Shown here: piece by piece, positions 45,477 to 56,347 of the stretch
Position numbering within the stretch: position 1 is the first letter of the stretch
How the letters are laid out: each line of letters starts with the position of its first letter
Assembly: GCF_001543145.1 (NCBI RefSeq)
Contig: NZ_CP014160.1
Location: 1-64,000, forward strand
Length of the DNA: 64,000 nt
Direction of reading: 5' to 3'
Source: Aerococcus sanguinicola
GTDB lineage: Bacteria; Bacillota; Bacilli; Lactobacillales; Aerococcaceae
Notes under the pieces: model-generated
Databases searched by the model: none
The model's input: only the letters and a program-made list of their open reading frames with translations
What the model was told of the DNA's origin: nothing
Made by a program: the position numbers and the translations under genes

Positions 45477-46481
45477 CTACACTTTTGGAATAAAGAGGTT
45501 ACCATTTGTTGCAGCCATAATCGCTTTAATTGAGTGCATACGATTTTCTGCTTGCTCAAATTGACGTGCATGTTCACCACGGAAGACTTCATCAGTTACT
45601 TCCATTTCACTCACATTGAATTTTTCTTCAACATCTTTACCATAAGTTGTTTCTGTATCATGGAAAGCTGGTAGGCAGTGTAAGAAAATCCAATCTTTAT
45701 TTTCAATATGAGAAGTTAATTCTTTATTAACTTGATAAGGTTTTAGTAGGTTAACACGTTCTTCAAATTTATCTTCTTCACCCATTGATACCCAAACATC
45801 TGTATAGATAGCATCTGCATCTTTAACCGCGGAAACAACATCATCTGTTACTTTGACTGTAGCGCCAGATTCTTTTGCGTATCCTTCTGCCATCTTCACA
45901 ATTTCATCGCTCGTTTGTAGTTCCTTAGGTGCCGCAATTGTAATGTTTACGCCAATTAAAGCGCCCATAACAATCAAGCTATTCGCCATATTATTACGGC
46001 CATCGCCGCAATATACTAATGTACGCCCTTCAAGATCTCCAAATTCTTCTTTCATTGTCATAAAGTCGGCGATCATTTGAGTTGGGTGCCATTCATCGGT
46101 TAAGCCATTCCATACTGGAACACCTGCAAATTCACCAAGTTGTTCAACAACTTTTTGAGAGAAACCGCGGAATTCAATACCGTCGAACATACTGCCTAAA
46201 ACAATAGCGGTATCTTCAACTGATTCTTTCTTACCTAATTGGATATCATTAGCACCTAAGAACTCTGGTGCTGCGCCTAGGTCATTTGCAGCAACTGTAA
46301 ATGCTGAACGAGTACGAGTTGAAGTTTTTTCGAATAGCAGACAAATATTTTGTCCTTTCATATATTCGTGTGGAATACCACGTTTTTTCAAATCCTTAAG
46401 ATGGATTGAAAAGTCAATTAAATATTTCAATTCATCTGGTGTAAAATCAATTTCTTTTAATAAGTTACGTCCTTGAAACAT
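45477..46481 (-). CDS. arcB: Catabolic ornithine carbamoyltransferase
   Basis: 334 aa. Converts citrulline and phosphate to ornithine and carbamoyl phosphate. [11 protein letters not shown] binds carbamoyl phosphate; [10 protein letters not shown] holds the catalytic Cys. RBS AAAGGAGG. Follows arcA with a gap of about 240 bp on the minus strand. Confidence 0.95.
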   Translation of the reverse strand: MFQGRNLLKEIDFTPDELKYLIDFSIHLKDLKKRGIPHEYMKGQNICLLFEKTSTRTRSAFTVAANDLGAAPEFLGANDIQLGKKESVEDTAIVLGSMFDGIEFRGFSQKVVEQLGEFAGVPVWNGLTDEWHPTQMIADFMTMKEEFGDLEGRTLVYCGDGRNNMANSLIVMGALIGVNITIAAPKELQTSDEIVKMAEGYAKESGATVKVTDDVVSAVKDADAIYTDVWVSMGEEDKFEERVNLLKPYQVNKELTSHIENKDWIFLHCLPAFHDTETTYGKDVEEKFNVSEMEVTDEVFRGEHARQFEQAENRMHSIKAIMAATNGNLFIPKV

Positions 46482-46722
46482 ATTGTTCCTCCTTTAAAAG
46501 TTAAGTCGATATTTTTTTATAAGCTTGCTTTTCTTTAAATTAGTAGAGACCTATGACTTTCATGTGGAATTTAAGAATTAGTAAAATTGGAATGATTTGT
46601 ATATGTATTGGCTAAAACGATCAATAAATTGTTGTAAGTCTGTTATATAGATACAAGGTTATTTTTAGGAAGTGTATTATATTGGAGAAAGTTTATAAGT
46701 TAACTGTTTTTAAGTGGCTAGA

Positions 46723-47943
46723 TTAGATGTCTTCACGATATAGAGGCATAGACATGCAACGTGGACCCCCACGACCGCGAACTAATTCACTACCGCGTAC
46801 TTCGTGCAACTTAATACCATGTTCTTGTAATAACTTATTAGTAACAGTGTTACGGTCATAAACTAATACTTCACCAGGAGCGAGCGTTAAAGTATTTGAA
46901 CCGTCATTCCATTGTTCACGTGCTGACGCAACGATATCGTCGCCGCCGCAACGAATTAAGGTTACTTCTTCAACTCCTAAAGCATCTTGCAAAATATTTT
47001 CAAGTTCATCGACACGTTCTTCGATCTTCACATCATCGCCATCTGGTGTGATTGAATAAACTGTTAAATCACCTTCAATTTCTGGGTGAATCGTAAATTT
47101 ATCGTAATCAACCATCGTAAATACAGTATCTAAGTGCATGAATTTACGGTTATTTGCGATAGAAAAGGCTAGCACTTCTTTATAGTCTGTTTCTTTAAAT
47201 AGACGACGTGCTAATTTTTCAATAGAGGCTGCGCCTGTACGTTGAGAAATACCAACTGCTAATGTTGTTGGAGAGAGAACTAATTCATCTCCGCCTTCGA
47301 TGCGGGTACGTTCTTCACGATCATAGTAACGTGGTACAGCATCGCCACCGTAAGTTGGATGGTAAGTAAAGATATATTTACCATATAATGTTTCACGATT
47401 ACGGGTGTCGGAATACATATGATTAATAGTTACACCATGGCTCATTGTTGCAAATGGGTCACGAGTAAAATAAAGGTTAGGCATTGGGTCTACTAGGAAT
47501 GGATATTCAGAATCAACTAAGTCATCTAATGAAACTGCTTCGCCAAGATCCACGTCAATCTTCTTATAACCTTCCATGGTTTTTAGTACCATTTCAAATG
47601 TATCGTCATAAGATAAAAGATCAGAGCGGATAGCATCCCAAGCAGCACCAGCTTCAAGGCCGGTTTCACTTAGCCATTCGTCAACAAATTGTTCTTTAAC
47701 ATCTGCTGCATCAATTGCTTCAGCTGCTAAACGTTCAAGGTAAACAACTTCAACCCCAAAATCTTCCATCACTTTTACGAAATTATCGTGTTCTTTTTGA
47801 GCTTCCTCTAAATATGGAATATCATCAAACAATAAACGGTCAAGATAGTCAGGAACTAAGTTTTCTAATTCTTTACCTGGTCTATGAACGAGTACTGTTT
47901 TTAAACGACCAATTTCAGAAAATACATTAATCGGATGTGTCAT
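46723..47943 (-). CDS. arcA: Arginine deiminase
   Basis: 406 aa from ATG 47943 ([15 protein letters not shown]) with GAAGGAGAG upstream. Hydrolyses arginine to citrulline and ammonia. The catalytic Cys is in [24 protein letters not shown] is also typical. Promoter-distal genes are arcB, arcD, the dipeptidase, arcC. Regulation: cre-like and CRP-like sites upstream. Ammonia output protects against acid. Confidence 0.95.
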   Translation of the reverse strand: MTHPINVFSEIGRLKTVLVHRPGKELENLVPDYLDRLLFDDIPYLEEAQKEHDNFVKVMEDFGVEVVYLERLAAEAIDAADVKEQFVDEWLSETGLEAGAAWDAIRSDLLSYDDTFEMVLKTMEGYKKIDVDLGEAVSLDDLVDSEYPFLVDPMPNLYFTRDPFATMSHGVTINHMYSDTRNRETLYGKYIFTYHPTYGGDAVPRYYDREERTRIEGGDELVLSPTTLAVGISQRTGAASIEKLARRLFKETDYKEVLAFSIANNRKFMHLDTVFTMVDYDKFTIHPEIEGDLTVYSITPDGDDVKIEERVDELENILQDALGVEEVTLIRCGGDDIVASAREQWNDGSNTLTLAPGEVLVYDRNTVTNKLLQEHGIKLHEVRGSELVRGRGGPRCMSMPLYREDI

Positions 47944-47979
47944 TGTTCTTTTCTCTCCTTCTTTATTTATTACACCTGT

Positions 47980-48063
47980 AGTATAGCAACGTATTGTAAG
48001 CGTTTCCTTTATCTTCGTCACACTCCATATGTGTCATCTATCACATTTATGGTTGCGCTTACA
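47980..48063 (-). promoter_or_regulatory. arcA control region: -10, two cre-like sites, CRP/FNR-type site
   Basis: On the minus strand TATACT (47980-47985) has no good -35. TGTAAGCGTTTCCT (47995-48008, plus strand) and TGTAAGCGCAACCA (48050-48063, minus strand) resemble CcpA cre sites. TGTGTCATCTATCACA (48030-48045) is a palindrome of the CRP/FNR type and is the natural target for ArcR. This predicts activation by ArcR and glucose repression. Confidence 0.65.
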
Positions 48064-48267
48064 TCACAAAAAGAAGATGAAGCCTGATATAACAAGCTTC
48101 CATAAACCTCATTGTCTTGTTTATAATATTTAATATTTTAATTAATTTTAAATTTGTTTATTTTAAGAAAATATCCTTCTGTCAATAAAATTTATTCTTA
48201 ATAAAAAACACTAACTAAGTCTTGCATTCTATTTATCTATGTAGTATAATGAGTTTACTTATATAAG

Positions 48268-48341
48268 GCACCCATGGCTCAACTGGATAGAGTACCTGAC
48301 TACGAATCAGGCGGTTGCAGGTTCGAATCCTGCTGGGTGCA
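48268..48341 (+). tRNA. tRNA-Arg(ACG)
   Basis: A complete cloverleaf: acceptor GCACCCA/TGGGTGC, anticodon stem CCTGA/TCAGG with loop CTACGAA (anticodon ACG), T arm with GGTTCGAATCC. The last position is discriminator A; CCA is not encoded. It lies between the ADI cluster and the second transporter and is followed by a terminator (48349-48376). Confidence 0.95.
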
Positions 48342-48348
48342 TAAGTAA

Positions 48349-48376
48349 AGGAGTCTCTAATTAGAGGCTCCTTTTT
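48349..48376 (+). terminator. tRNA-Arg terminator
   Basis: GGAGTCTCT and AGAGGCTCC with TTTTTT. Confidence 0.85.
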
Positions 48377-48384
48377 TCAATAGA

Positions 48385-48468
48385 AAAAGTACTGTTAGAA
48401 TCATTTGTTCAATCTATAAGATTTTTATCCTATAGATTGAGCAAATAATGACCTCTAACAGTACTTTT
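48385..48468 (-). terminator. Long nested hairpin after the second transporter gene
   Basis: AAAAGTACTGTTAGA (48385-48399) pairs with its inverse at 48453-48468, and an inner stem joins ATTTGTTCAATCTATA with TATAGATTGAGCAAAT. T runs lie on both strands, so it can terminate both ways. Confidence 0.75.
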
Positions 48469-48485
48469 CTTTATTATGCTTTTTT

Positions 48486-49898
48486 CTAGAAAGGTCCGTA
48501 TCCAATAATTTGAGCACCTATAACAAACACTAAGCCTATAACCAGCCAAATAATCATCAATGGCATAGAAAATTTAACCCACTTAGAGTATGGAATATCA
48601 GCTATTGCTAATTGTGCCATTAAAATACCAGACATTGGCATAATTGAATCTAAGAAACCGTTCCCTAATTGATAACACAATACAGCTGTTTGCCGAGTAA
48701 CTCCAAGTGCATCTGCTAAGGGTACAGTGATTGGCATGGTAACTGCGGCTTGTCCACTACCTGATGAAATAAAGAAATTGATGATAATTTGAACGATATA
48801 AATCCCTACTGCGCTTAGTACACTTGGTAGTGATGAAATTGCGTTTGACATGCTATTGATGATAGTGTCAATTATCATCCCATCTTCTAAAATAACTATT
48901 AAGCTCTGAGCCAATCCTACAATCAATGCAGCATATACCATATCCTTGGCCCCTTCAATAAATCCATCTGCAATTTTCCCAGGACGCATCCTAGCAATAA
49001 AACCTGCCAAAATCCCCATACCAATAAATACAGCGCCAATTTCTTGTATGTACCAACCAAATTGAATAACTCCAATAGCAATGAGCACAAAAGATAAAGC
49101 AAATATAGCTGCAATATTTTTTTGCTGTAAAGTAAAAGGCGGGTCTTCTTTCTTCTCGTGCTTATTTTCTTTAGTTCTCGCTTCTTTTTCTTCTTTATAT
49201 ACAATACTTTGAGTAGGATCCGCTTTTACCTTTCGAGCATAACGACTCAAATAAATAGTTGTTGCAAGCCATACGACTGCAAATAGAAGCAAACGTAATC
49301 CCATTCCTGAAAACAATGGTAGATCTGCAATTGATTGCGCTACCCCTACGGAAAAAGGATTCATAAAGCCTGCTGTAAAACCCAATCCTGCTCCTAATCC
49401 AATCATACCTACTCCAACAAGAGCATAGTAACCAATACCACGAGCTAGGGTAACACCAAGAGCAATAAAGAGAATTGTTTCCTCACTCAATCCAATTGTA
49501 GAGCCCCCAATGCCCATAATTAAAAGAACAATTGGAATAACTAAGCCTTCCTTGCCCTTCAATGCGCGAACGATACGATTTAAAGCAGCTTCGATTGCTC
49601 CCGTTTGATTAATAACGCCAAAAGCACCTCCTACAACAAACAAGAAATATGAAATATGTTGACTTCTCTCAAATCCAGTAGGTAAAGATTTTAATATGTC
49701 GAATATTCCTTGGGGGTTACTCTCAACGTAACTAAAGGATGTAGGATCGATTACCTCTCGTCCGTCAACCATCGTTCTTTCAAAGGCTCCAGCAGGTACT
49801 ATCCAAGACATGATAGCTGCTATGACAATAAAACTAAATAATAAAACATAAGTGTGAGGCACACGAACTTGCCTCATATTTTTCCACAAAGTACTCAC
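48486..49898 (-). CDS. Second YfcC-family transporter
   Basis: 470 aa with about 12 membrane helices. MSWIVPAGAFERTMVDGREV and GGSTIGLSEETILFIALGVT parallel the arcD-type protein downstream, which is a clear paralogue. It lies next to tRNA-Arg and the ADI cluster with its own promoter, so it may move arginine, ornithine or citrulline, or a dipeptide. Substrate not proven. Confidence 0.8.
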   Translation of the reverse strand: MSTLWKNMRQVRVPHTYVLLFSFIVIAAIMSWIVPAGAFERTMVDGREVIDPTSFSYVESNPQGIFDILKSLPTGFERSQHISYFLFVVGGAFGVINQTGAIEAALNRIVRALKGKEGLVIPIVLLIMGIGGSTIGLSEETILFIALGVTLARGIGYYALVGVGMIGLGAGLGFTAGFMNPFSVGVAQSIADLPLFSGMGLRLLLFAVVWLATTIYLSRYARKVKADPTQSIVYKEEKEARTKENKHEKKEDPPFTLQQKNIAAIFALSFVLIAIGVIQFGWYIQEIGAVFIGMGILAGFIARMRPGKIADGFIEGAKDMVYAALIVGLAQSLIVILEDGMIIDTIINSMSNAISSLPSVLSAVGIYIVQIIINFFISSGSGQAAVTMPITVPLADALGVTRQTAVLCYQLGNGFLDSIMPMSGILMAQLAIADIPYSKWVKFSMPLMIIWLVIGLVFVIGAQIIGYGPF

Positions 49899-50409
49899 AA
49901 TTTTCCTCTCATTCCTTTATAAACCGTTCAATAGAAACTAATATTTGTTTATGTATGCGCTATCATTAGTTAATAAGTCATTCCTTCCCTATTTACTGTG
50001 TTCATATGACAGCAAAAATAAAATTATTATAGGTAAATTCTATCACCTTAATCATTAATTAACAAATGAAAAGGCTAACAAAATGATAATTTAAGATAAA
50101 TGTAAAATAGTAGTAACATATTTTGAATAAAAGAACATGGCAAATTCTGCTTAAACAATGATGTCGAAGCTGAACTTACCATGTTTTTGTGATTCGGTGA
50201 TTAGATCGTTTTCTATTTGATAGTTATAGCTATTAACTTAACTCCTTTTATTTTTTAAATTTTTTAATGAGAATCACTAAGCGTATAAGTTGATATTAAT
50301 TGAATAATTCTGTCTCTTTACACAATCCACACACAAACTTTACCCAATATCAATATCCCTCTGATATATTTGTTTTAAAAAGAAACACTTATCATTAGGA
50401 GGTCAACCC
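49899..50409. other. Intergenic region before the wall-anchored PHP gene
   Basis: About 500 bp, A/T-rich, no gene seen. It should hold the divergent promoters. AATGAGAATCACTAA (about 50267-50281) weakly resembles a Fur-type box. The TTAGGAGG site before 50410 belongs to the next gene. Confidence 0.45.
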
Positions 50410-52620
50410 ATGCATACACCCAAACTTTTTTGCACCAAATCCAGTCGCTTTCTCTTGTCTTTGATGGCTTCTGGTGCCATCTTCCTTGCAGCTAATGACG
50501 TGCAAGCTGCCGAGCTTTCAGCTAACGCGAATCCTAGCGAGAGTCAGCCGACAAGTACGTTAAGTTCCGATAGCGAATCTACCAATGCCCCTGTGCCTTC
50601 TAGTCAAACACGGGGTCAGATTATTGACGATCCTACGATTCCTAGTGAGGGCCGCTGGACCAGTGGCGAAGTTCATGTGCACACAACTTCCTCTAACGAT
50701 GCCAATGCCTCCTATAATGAATTTGAGAACATCTGAAATGCTGCCTACCGAGAAGATGTGGACCAAATTCCTAGTGGCGGTCAGGCTAGTCTCGATCATA
50801 ATAGCGGTTTTGATTATTTAATGGTGGCTGACCACCTACGTAAGTCCTCACGCAACCCTGAAGGCCAGGAAGAGCTTACCCCACAATACGAGGTCATTGA
50901 ACAACAAGTTGCCAGCTTTAATGACCTTAAGTCCCAAGGCAAGTACAAGGGAAAGATCTTTTATTCCGGCTTTGAGTGGGATATGTTCCAACTCGACCAC
51001 GGCACTGTGGGCATCATTGAAGCTGGGACTAATCGCGTGCCGATTGAAGCGATCCAAGAGTTTGAGTGGAAGTTTGCCTATGATACCCCAACTGAAGTCT
51101 TCCACGATAATGAACGTGAAAAATTTGGTGGGCGGCAAAACGACAAGTCAGACATCAATAATACCTTCAAAGGCCTCCACTGGCTCCAAGAAAACTATCC
51201 GAAGTCCATTGTGATTGCTAACCACCCTTCCCGTCATGCTGAGGGAAGCGGCGAGGTGCGGATTGAACACCTGCGTAAGATGCACGATACAGCGCCAGAT
51301 GTCTTTATCGGTATAGAGGGCATGCCAGGTAATCAACTGGGTTATGACCGCGGCGAATTACCTAATGGCTACACTCTAGGTGGTGCGGATAAGATGATTG
51401 CAGAAGTTGGCGGCGTTTGGGACGCCTTGTTAGCTGAGGGACGCCACCTCTATAACTTCGCCAATTCAGATTTCCACTTTAAGGTGAGTGACAACCGCAT
51501 CTACAGTTCCGGTTACTGGCCAAGTGAGTATTCACGCACCTATACTTATGTAGAGGGCGATACTTTCGAAGATGTTGCTGATGGGATGCGAGCTGGTAAA
51601 TCTTTTAGTGTCTATGGCGACCTGATTACGGGTCTGGATTTCACCGTAGAGCAAGCTGGGCAAAGTGCCAGCATGGGAGGCGACCTCCAAGCTATTAAAG
51701 GCCAAGACGCTCAGCTTACCATCCGCTTCAAGGAGGGAGACTTTAACAACTACCAGCCGATTACAGCTGACCACCAGTCGACAGTAAGCAACCAGCCACA
51801 TTTAGACCATATCGATGTTATTTCGGGACGCATCCTGGGACCAAGTGCAGATGCCACTCAAGCGATCAATCCAACTGCTGAGGTCATCTATCGCATCACC
51901 CGTGACCAATTCGGCGAGAAGGATGCGGCGGGTTATTACACTGTTACCCTTCCTATCCAGGTTGATACTGACCGCTACTACCGGCTGCGCGGGACCAACC
52001 ATGGCTTGAACGTGCCAGGTGAAACGGATGCTGAGGGCAACCCTCTCCCCGACTACCACCTGACCAAGCCCCAACAAGAGGAAGGCGAATCAGATGCTTC
52101 TTATGTTGAGCGCATGGCTGCCCACCTAAACGAAGTCAACGATAGAAACTATAGTGACTTATGGTTCTATTCCAACCCCATCTTTGTTTGGGCCCTAGCA
52201 GTTACTCCACAACTCCAACCAAGCACTCCCCTACCTGGTCAACCTAGCTCAGAGCCTACTCGGAAACCTAGTCCTTCTCCAGTAAAAACTCAGAATGAAG
52301 TCCCTAATCCTGTGACTCCAATTCCTAGCAAAGACCGTCAAGAGCCGTTCATTGAGCCAATCGATTCTAAAGCTAAACAAGAAGTGAAGGCCTCCAAAGA
52401 AAGTCAGCTTCAGCTTGTCCAAAATCTGACTAGCACAAGCTCAGATCCAAGCCAAACAAGCGTCCAATCTGAGCGCCAGCCAGCTGAACCAGGCAAAGCA
52501 AATAAAGCAAGCACTCCCCAGTCCAAACTTCCTCAAACAGGCGCCACTACCCTAGCTGGACTCGGCCTCAGCTTGATTACAATTGGTAGCTTAATGAGCT
52601 TCAGACGTAAAAAATCCTAA
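50410..52620 (+). pseudogene. Wall-anchored PHP-domain (CehA-like) protein with in-frame TGA
   Basis: One continuous frame of 736 codons apart from a TGA at 50734-50736, where GAG AAC ATC TGA AAT suggests a lost Trp (TGG). It has a signal peptide (1-34), a PHP metal site (SGEVHVHTTSSNDAN, later YLMVADHLRKSSRN and NFANSDFHFK), a Pro/Ser-rich stalk (about 590-700), and LPQTG with membrane tail. CehA/McbA-like PHP proteins are metal-dependent phosphoesterases or hydrolases; substrate unknown. Unless TGA is read through, only a 108-residue secreted fragment is made. Confidence 0.8.
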
Positions 52621-52651
52621 GTTCCATCATCATTTATAGTCAAAACAAAAA

Positions 52652-52693
52652 CCCAGCAGCTTCACCGATTTCTCCGCAGAAGCTGCTGGGTTT
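52652..52693 (+). terminator. Terminator of the PHP gene
   Basis: CCCAGCAGCTT and AAGCTGCTGGG with TTTATTATTT. Its loop (CACCGATTTCTCCGCAG) is nearly that of the GH101 terminator, so the two gene ends share ancestry. Confidence 0.8.
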
Positions 52694-52783
52694 ATTATTT
52701 TTAACGAATTATAAAATAAAATTAGCATTGTTTTCAGGCTTTAAATCAAACTAGAATTAAAATATTTTTTTGCTATTCAAATT

Positions 52784-52937
52784 GTGAGTAGGAGTGGAGC
52801 GTTGAAGCTGCTCGAGCCGGTGCTATGCTTTAGCCGTTGGAGTTTTAGCGACTTACGGATAAAGTACAAGACAGCTTCAGCCGTGTTGATCATCTGAACA
52901 TTCAAGGACCAAATTCAACAGCGCAACGCATGCTCAC
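52784..52937. repeat. Intergenic inverted-repeat element, about 155 bp
   Basis: Begins GTGAGTAGGAGTGG and ends GCATGCTCACC. Inner arms GAAGCTG/CAGCTTC and GCGTTGAA/TTCAACAGCGC pair. The ends match those of the 418-bp element at 61582-61999 and are followed by the same CAGCACCATTCA-like tail. Confidence 0.6.
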
Positions 52938-52974
52938 CAGCACCATTCATTAAGAAATTTTTAATTAAACAACC

Positions 52975-53154
52975 CTATCCCCTAAAATAATCCAACAAAT
53001 GCTGCCAGACCTCGCCGTCAAAGACCTTCAAGAAGAAATGGTCGCTGACCAGGCCATAGCCTAGCATGAGGCCGATAAGAAAGAGGCAGACCAGGACCAG
53101 GAGATAGAGGCCCCAGCGCTGCCAGGTTCTCAGACCGCGCCTAGATTTCGCCAT
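52975..53154 (-). CDS. EpuA-family protein (RNA polymerase subunit beta-like annotation)
   Basis: 59 aa, missing from simple ORF lists. One membrane helix (WGLYLLVLVCLFLIGLMLGY) and a C-terminal DGEVWQHLLDYF are typical of the small EpuA proteins encoded after murA in streptococci and relatives. Often labelled DNA-directed RNA polymerase subunit beta; that is a database name, not a shown function. It begins 8 nt after murA. Confidence 0.8.
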   Translation of the reverse strand: MAKSRRGLRTWQRWGLYLLVLVCLFLIGLMLGYGLVSDHFFLKVFDGEVWQHLLDYFRG

Positions 53155-53162
53155 AGGACCAC

Positions 53163-54464
53163 CTAGTCGAAGAAGTCGCTGGCTGGCCGGCTTTGTAATT
53201 CATCGGCGTCAATCCGCTTAATATCCGCCCCCAAGGCTTGGAGCTTGTCTTCCAAGTGGTGGTAGCCCCGGTCCAGGTACTGCAATTGGGAAACAACTGT
53301 GGTACCTTCTGCCACCAGGCCCGCAATAATCAAGGCTGCAGCGGCTCTCAGGTCGGTCGCTTGGACGCTGGCAGCTTGGAGCTGACTAGGGCCTTCGAAG
53401 CTCACGGTGTCGCCGTGGATCTTGAATTGGGCATCCATGCGGCGGAGTTCTTCCAGGTGCATAAAGCGGTTCTCGAAGACCGTCTCTTCCATAACCGAAC
53501 TGCCCTCTGCGCGAATTTGGGCGATGGTAAAGGGCGCTTGGAGGTCAGTTGGGAAGCCTGGATAAGGCAGGGTTTTGACATTGGTTGCCTTCAAGTGACC
53601 GTCTGACTTAACCAGGACGGCATCCATTTCTTCCACGATTTCGACCCCCATTTCCCGTAGCTTGGAGATCAGGGGCAGGTTGTGTTCCACCAAGGCATCC
53701 TTAACCAGGACCTCGCCCCCAGCAACAGCAGTGGCCAGGATAAAGGTTCCGGCCTCGATCCGGTCGGGAATGACGCAGTGGTCGGTCCCGTGCATGGCGT
53801 CGACACCCGTAATCTTAATGGTATCGGTCCCGGCGCCCTGGACTTGGGCCCCCATCCGGTTGAGGTAGTTGGCCAAGTCTACGATTTCTGGTTCCTTAGC
53901 CACATTCTCAATCGTGGTAACTCCTTCTGCTAAGACAGCGGCCATCATGATGTTTTCAGTCGCGCCAACGCTGGGGAAGTCCAGGTAGATATCGGTTCCC
54001 ACGAGCTGGTCGGCCCGGGCTTCGACATAGCCATTGGTCATAGTAACCTCAGCTCCCAAGGCTTCAAAACCCTTGATATGGAGGTCAATCGGCCGCGAAC
54101 CAATCGCACAGCCACCTGGCATGGCCACTTTGACATGGCCAAAACGAGCCAGGAGGGGTCCCATAACCACGACGGAAGCCCGCATCTTGCTGACAAGTTC
54201 AAAGGGCGTTTCGGTCCTTAACTGGCCTTCTGAGACCACCTCGATTTGTTGCTTGGCTTCGTCAAAGTGGACCTCTGCATCCAAATAAGCCAGGACTTCT
54301 TTCATAATATAGACGTCCGACAAGAGCGGCACGTTGTTGATTAAATTTTTCCCTTCAGAGGCTAAGAGGGTCGCCGCTAAAATCGGTAGGACTGCATTCT
54401 TAGCCCCATCAACCTTGACCTCTCCCTGGAGGGTCTTGCCTCCCCGCACAATTATATTCTCCAT
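53163..54464 (-). CDS. murA: UDP-N-acetylglucosamine 1-carboxyvinyltransferase
   Basis: 433 aa from ATG 54464 ([20 protein letters not shown]). First committed step of peptidoglycan synthesis: adds enolpyruvate to UDP-GlcNAc. [15 protein letters not shown] holds the fosfomycin-target Cys. Full length. Forms a pair with the epuA-like gene. Confidence 0.95.
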   Translation of the reverse strand: MENIIVRGGKTLQGEVKVDGAKNAVLPILAATLLASEGKNLINNVPLLSDVYIMKEVLAYLDAEVHFDEAKQQIEVVSEGQLRTETPFELVSKMRASVVVMGPLLARFGHVKVAMPGGCAIGSRPIDLHIKGFEALGAEVTMTNGYVEARADQLVGTDIYLDFPSVGATENIMMAAVLAEGVTTIENVAKEPEIVDLANYLNRMGAQVQGAGTDTIKITGVDAMHGTDHCVIPDRIEAGTFILATAVAGGEVLVKDALVEHNLPLISKLREMGVEIVEEMDAVLVKSDGHLKATNVKTLPYPGFPTDLQAPFTIAQIRAEGSSVMEETVFENRFMHLEELRRMDAQFKIHGDTVSFEGPSQLQAASVQATDLRAAAALIIAGLVAEGTTVVSQLQYLDRGYHHLEDKLQALGADIKRIDADELQSRPASDFFD

Positions 54465-54513
54465 GTAACTGGAAACACCACCTTCATCAGTATTCAATTA
54501 ACTATTATACACA

Positions 54514-54570
54514 AAAAAATCCAAGTGATAAAGTCTCCCCACTTCTAGTGAGGGACTGACTTGGATTTTT
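54514..54570 (-). terminator. upp terminator
   Basis: AATCCAAGT and ACTTGGATT with T runs on both strands. Confidence 0.8.
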
Positions 54571-54583
54571 GTATACGGCTGGC

Positions 54584-55219
54584 TTAGAGTGTCCCGAAGA
54601 GACGGTCACCAGCGTCACCGAGGCCAGGCACAATATAGCCATGTTCATTTAATTTTTCGTCCAGAGCGGCTGTATAGATGTCGACTTCTGGGTACTTGTC
54701 TTGGATGGTCTTAACTCCTTCTGGTGCGGAAACCAGGCAGACAAAGTCAATGTGTGCAGGGTCTACGTCGCGTTTCACCAAGGAATCGATAGCCATGAGC
54801 GCAGAGCCCCCAGTAGCTAACATGGGGTCGACAATAATCACTTGGCGCTCTTCAATGTCATTTGGCATCTTGAAGAAGTACTCTTGGGGTTCCAAGGTTT
54901 CTTCATCACGGAACATACCAATATGGCCCACCTTAGCAGCTGGTACCAGGGTGAGGATCCCGTCAACCATGCCCAAACCTGCTCTCAGGATCGGTGCAAT
55001 AGCGACTTTTTTACCGGTGATCATTTTTTGCTTGGTTACAGCAACTGGTGTTTCGACTTCCACTTCTTCTAGCGGTAAGCTGCGGGTGACTTCATAACCG
55101 AGGAAGACCGTAATCTCATTAACGAGTTCACGGAAGCCCTTTGAGCCTAAGTCCTTATCCCGTAACAAGGTCATCTTATGTTGAACCAATGGATGATCAA
55201 TCACGTGTAATTTTCCCAT
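54584..55219 (-). CDS. upp: Uracil phosphoribosyltransferase
   Basis: 211 aa. Salvages uracil with PRPP to [22 protein letters not shown] is the PRPP loop and [13 protein letters not shown] the uracil-binding end. Complete. Confidence 0.95.
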   Translation of the reverse strand: MGKLHVIDHPLVQHKMTLLRDKDLGSKGFRELVNEITVFLGYEVTRSLPLEEVEVETPVAVTKQKMITGKKVAIAPILRAGLGMVDGILTLVPAAKVGHIGMFRDEETLEPQEYFFKMPNDIEERQVIIVDPMLATGGSALMAIDSLVKRDVDPAHIDFVCLVSAPEGVKTIQDKYPEVDIYTAALDEKLNEHGYIVPGLGDAGDRLFGTL

Positions 55220-55326
55220 TTTCTGCCTCCAATATTTAGATTCGTATTCAAGCTTCTCTAATTACTTTACCACTAATTCAGCTAATTGCAAGGAAAAATA
55301 GCTGGCTGCTTAGTGAAAAGTCGACC

Positions 55327-56343
55327 TTAATCAAAGACCTGGACACTGGCCTTGAGCAGGCGGTTCTGATAGCCTGCTGAAGCTTCTCCTTCATCGATCC
55401 ATTCCACTAGGATAAGGTCAATGTCTGAACAGTCATCAGCCCCCCGTAAGGCATCGAAGAGGCGCTGGGTAGCGGTCTTAAGGTCAGGGCCTAGCGAGTA
55501 GGTCTGGGCCACGGCTGGAAGGCCAGCCAGACAAGCCTCCCGTCCGGCACAGAAGATGGCCTGGTCAGCATGGGCCTGGATAACTTCCGCCATCCGGTCC
55601 GCCGTTACCGCATAGACCGTCTCATGGGGGCTGTAGTGGCGGTACTTCATGCCCGGGGCCTTGGGTTGTTGGTCAGCTTCCACCCTTAATTGGTCAGGAT
55701 AAGACACTTCAGGCCCATCCAAGACCGCCTCGATCTCGCCCCTAGCGATATGGCCGGGACGGAGGATAAAGAGGCCACGCGGATCAGATAGATCAAGGAC
55801 CGTGGACTCAACCCCAATCCGAGTGGGTTGGCTGGCTAGGATGCCCGCGATCTTCCCGTCGAAGTCGTGGCGGACATGGTCTAGCTTGGTGGGGCTGGGC
55901 TTCCCTGACAGGTTGGCAGAGGGCCCGACAAGAGGAAAGCCCACCGCTTCGATTAATTGGAGAGTCAAGGGATGGTCCGGCATCCGCAAGCCCACGGTAT
56001 CGAGGCCGCCCGTCACTGTCGGGGCAAAGACGTCCTCCTTGACGGGCAGAATCAGGGTCAAGGGACCTGGCCAGAAGGCATCCTGGAGTTTTTTCACCCA
56101 GCTTCTTTGGTCGGGCGTCAGGTCTTTCACATAGTCGAAGAGGTCTTCTTTGTGGGCCAGGTGGACAATCAGCGGATTATCGCTTGGCCGCCCCTTGACT
56201 TGGTAGACGGCTTGGACCGCTTGATCGTTAGAGGCGATAGCCCCCAAACCAAAAACCGTCTCGGTGGGAAAAGCCACCAATTGACCATCACGCAAGGCTT
56301 GGGCCGCTTCTTCGATCCTGTCCGCTTGATAAATTTCCGTCAT
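55327..56343 (-). CDS. L-threonylcarbamoyladenylate synthase (Sua5/YwlC)
   Basis: 338 aa with the YrdC-like domain (AFPTETVFGLGAIASNDQAV, GPSANLSGKPSPT) and a C-terminal Sua5 domain (KAPGMKYRHYSP then a Rossmann-like end). Makes threonylcarbamoyl-AMP for the t6A37 tRNA modification. It lies 4 nt after prmC, in the usual prfA-prmC-ywlC order. Confidence 0.92.
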   Translation of the reverse strand: MTEIYQADRIEEAAQALRDGQLVAFPTETVFGLGAIASNDQAVQAVYQVKGRPSDNPLIVHLAHKEDLFDYVKDLTPDQRSWVKKLQDAFWPGPLTLILPVKEDVFAPTVTGGLDTVGLRMPDHPLTLQLIEAVGFPLVGPSANLSGKPSPTKLDHVRHDFDGKIAGILASQPTRIGVESTVLDLSDPRGLFILRPGHIARGEIEAVLDGPEVSYPDQLRVEADQQPKAPGMKYRHYSPHETVYAVTADRMAEVIQAHADQAIFCAGREACLAGLPAVAQTYSLGPDLKTATQRLFDALRGADDCSDIDLILVEWIDEGEASAGYQNRLLKASVQVFD

Positions 56344-56347
56344 CTTT

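Noticed and set aside
50265..50283. Fur box upstream of the PHP gene
   Set aside because: Only a partial match to the 19-bp consensus and no iron-related gene; kept as a weak note in the region entry.
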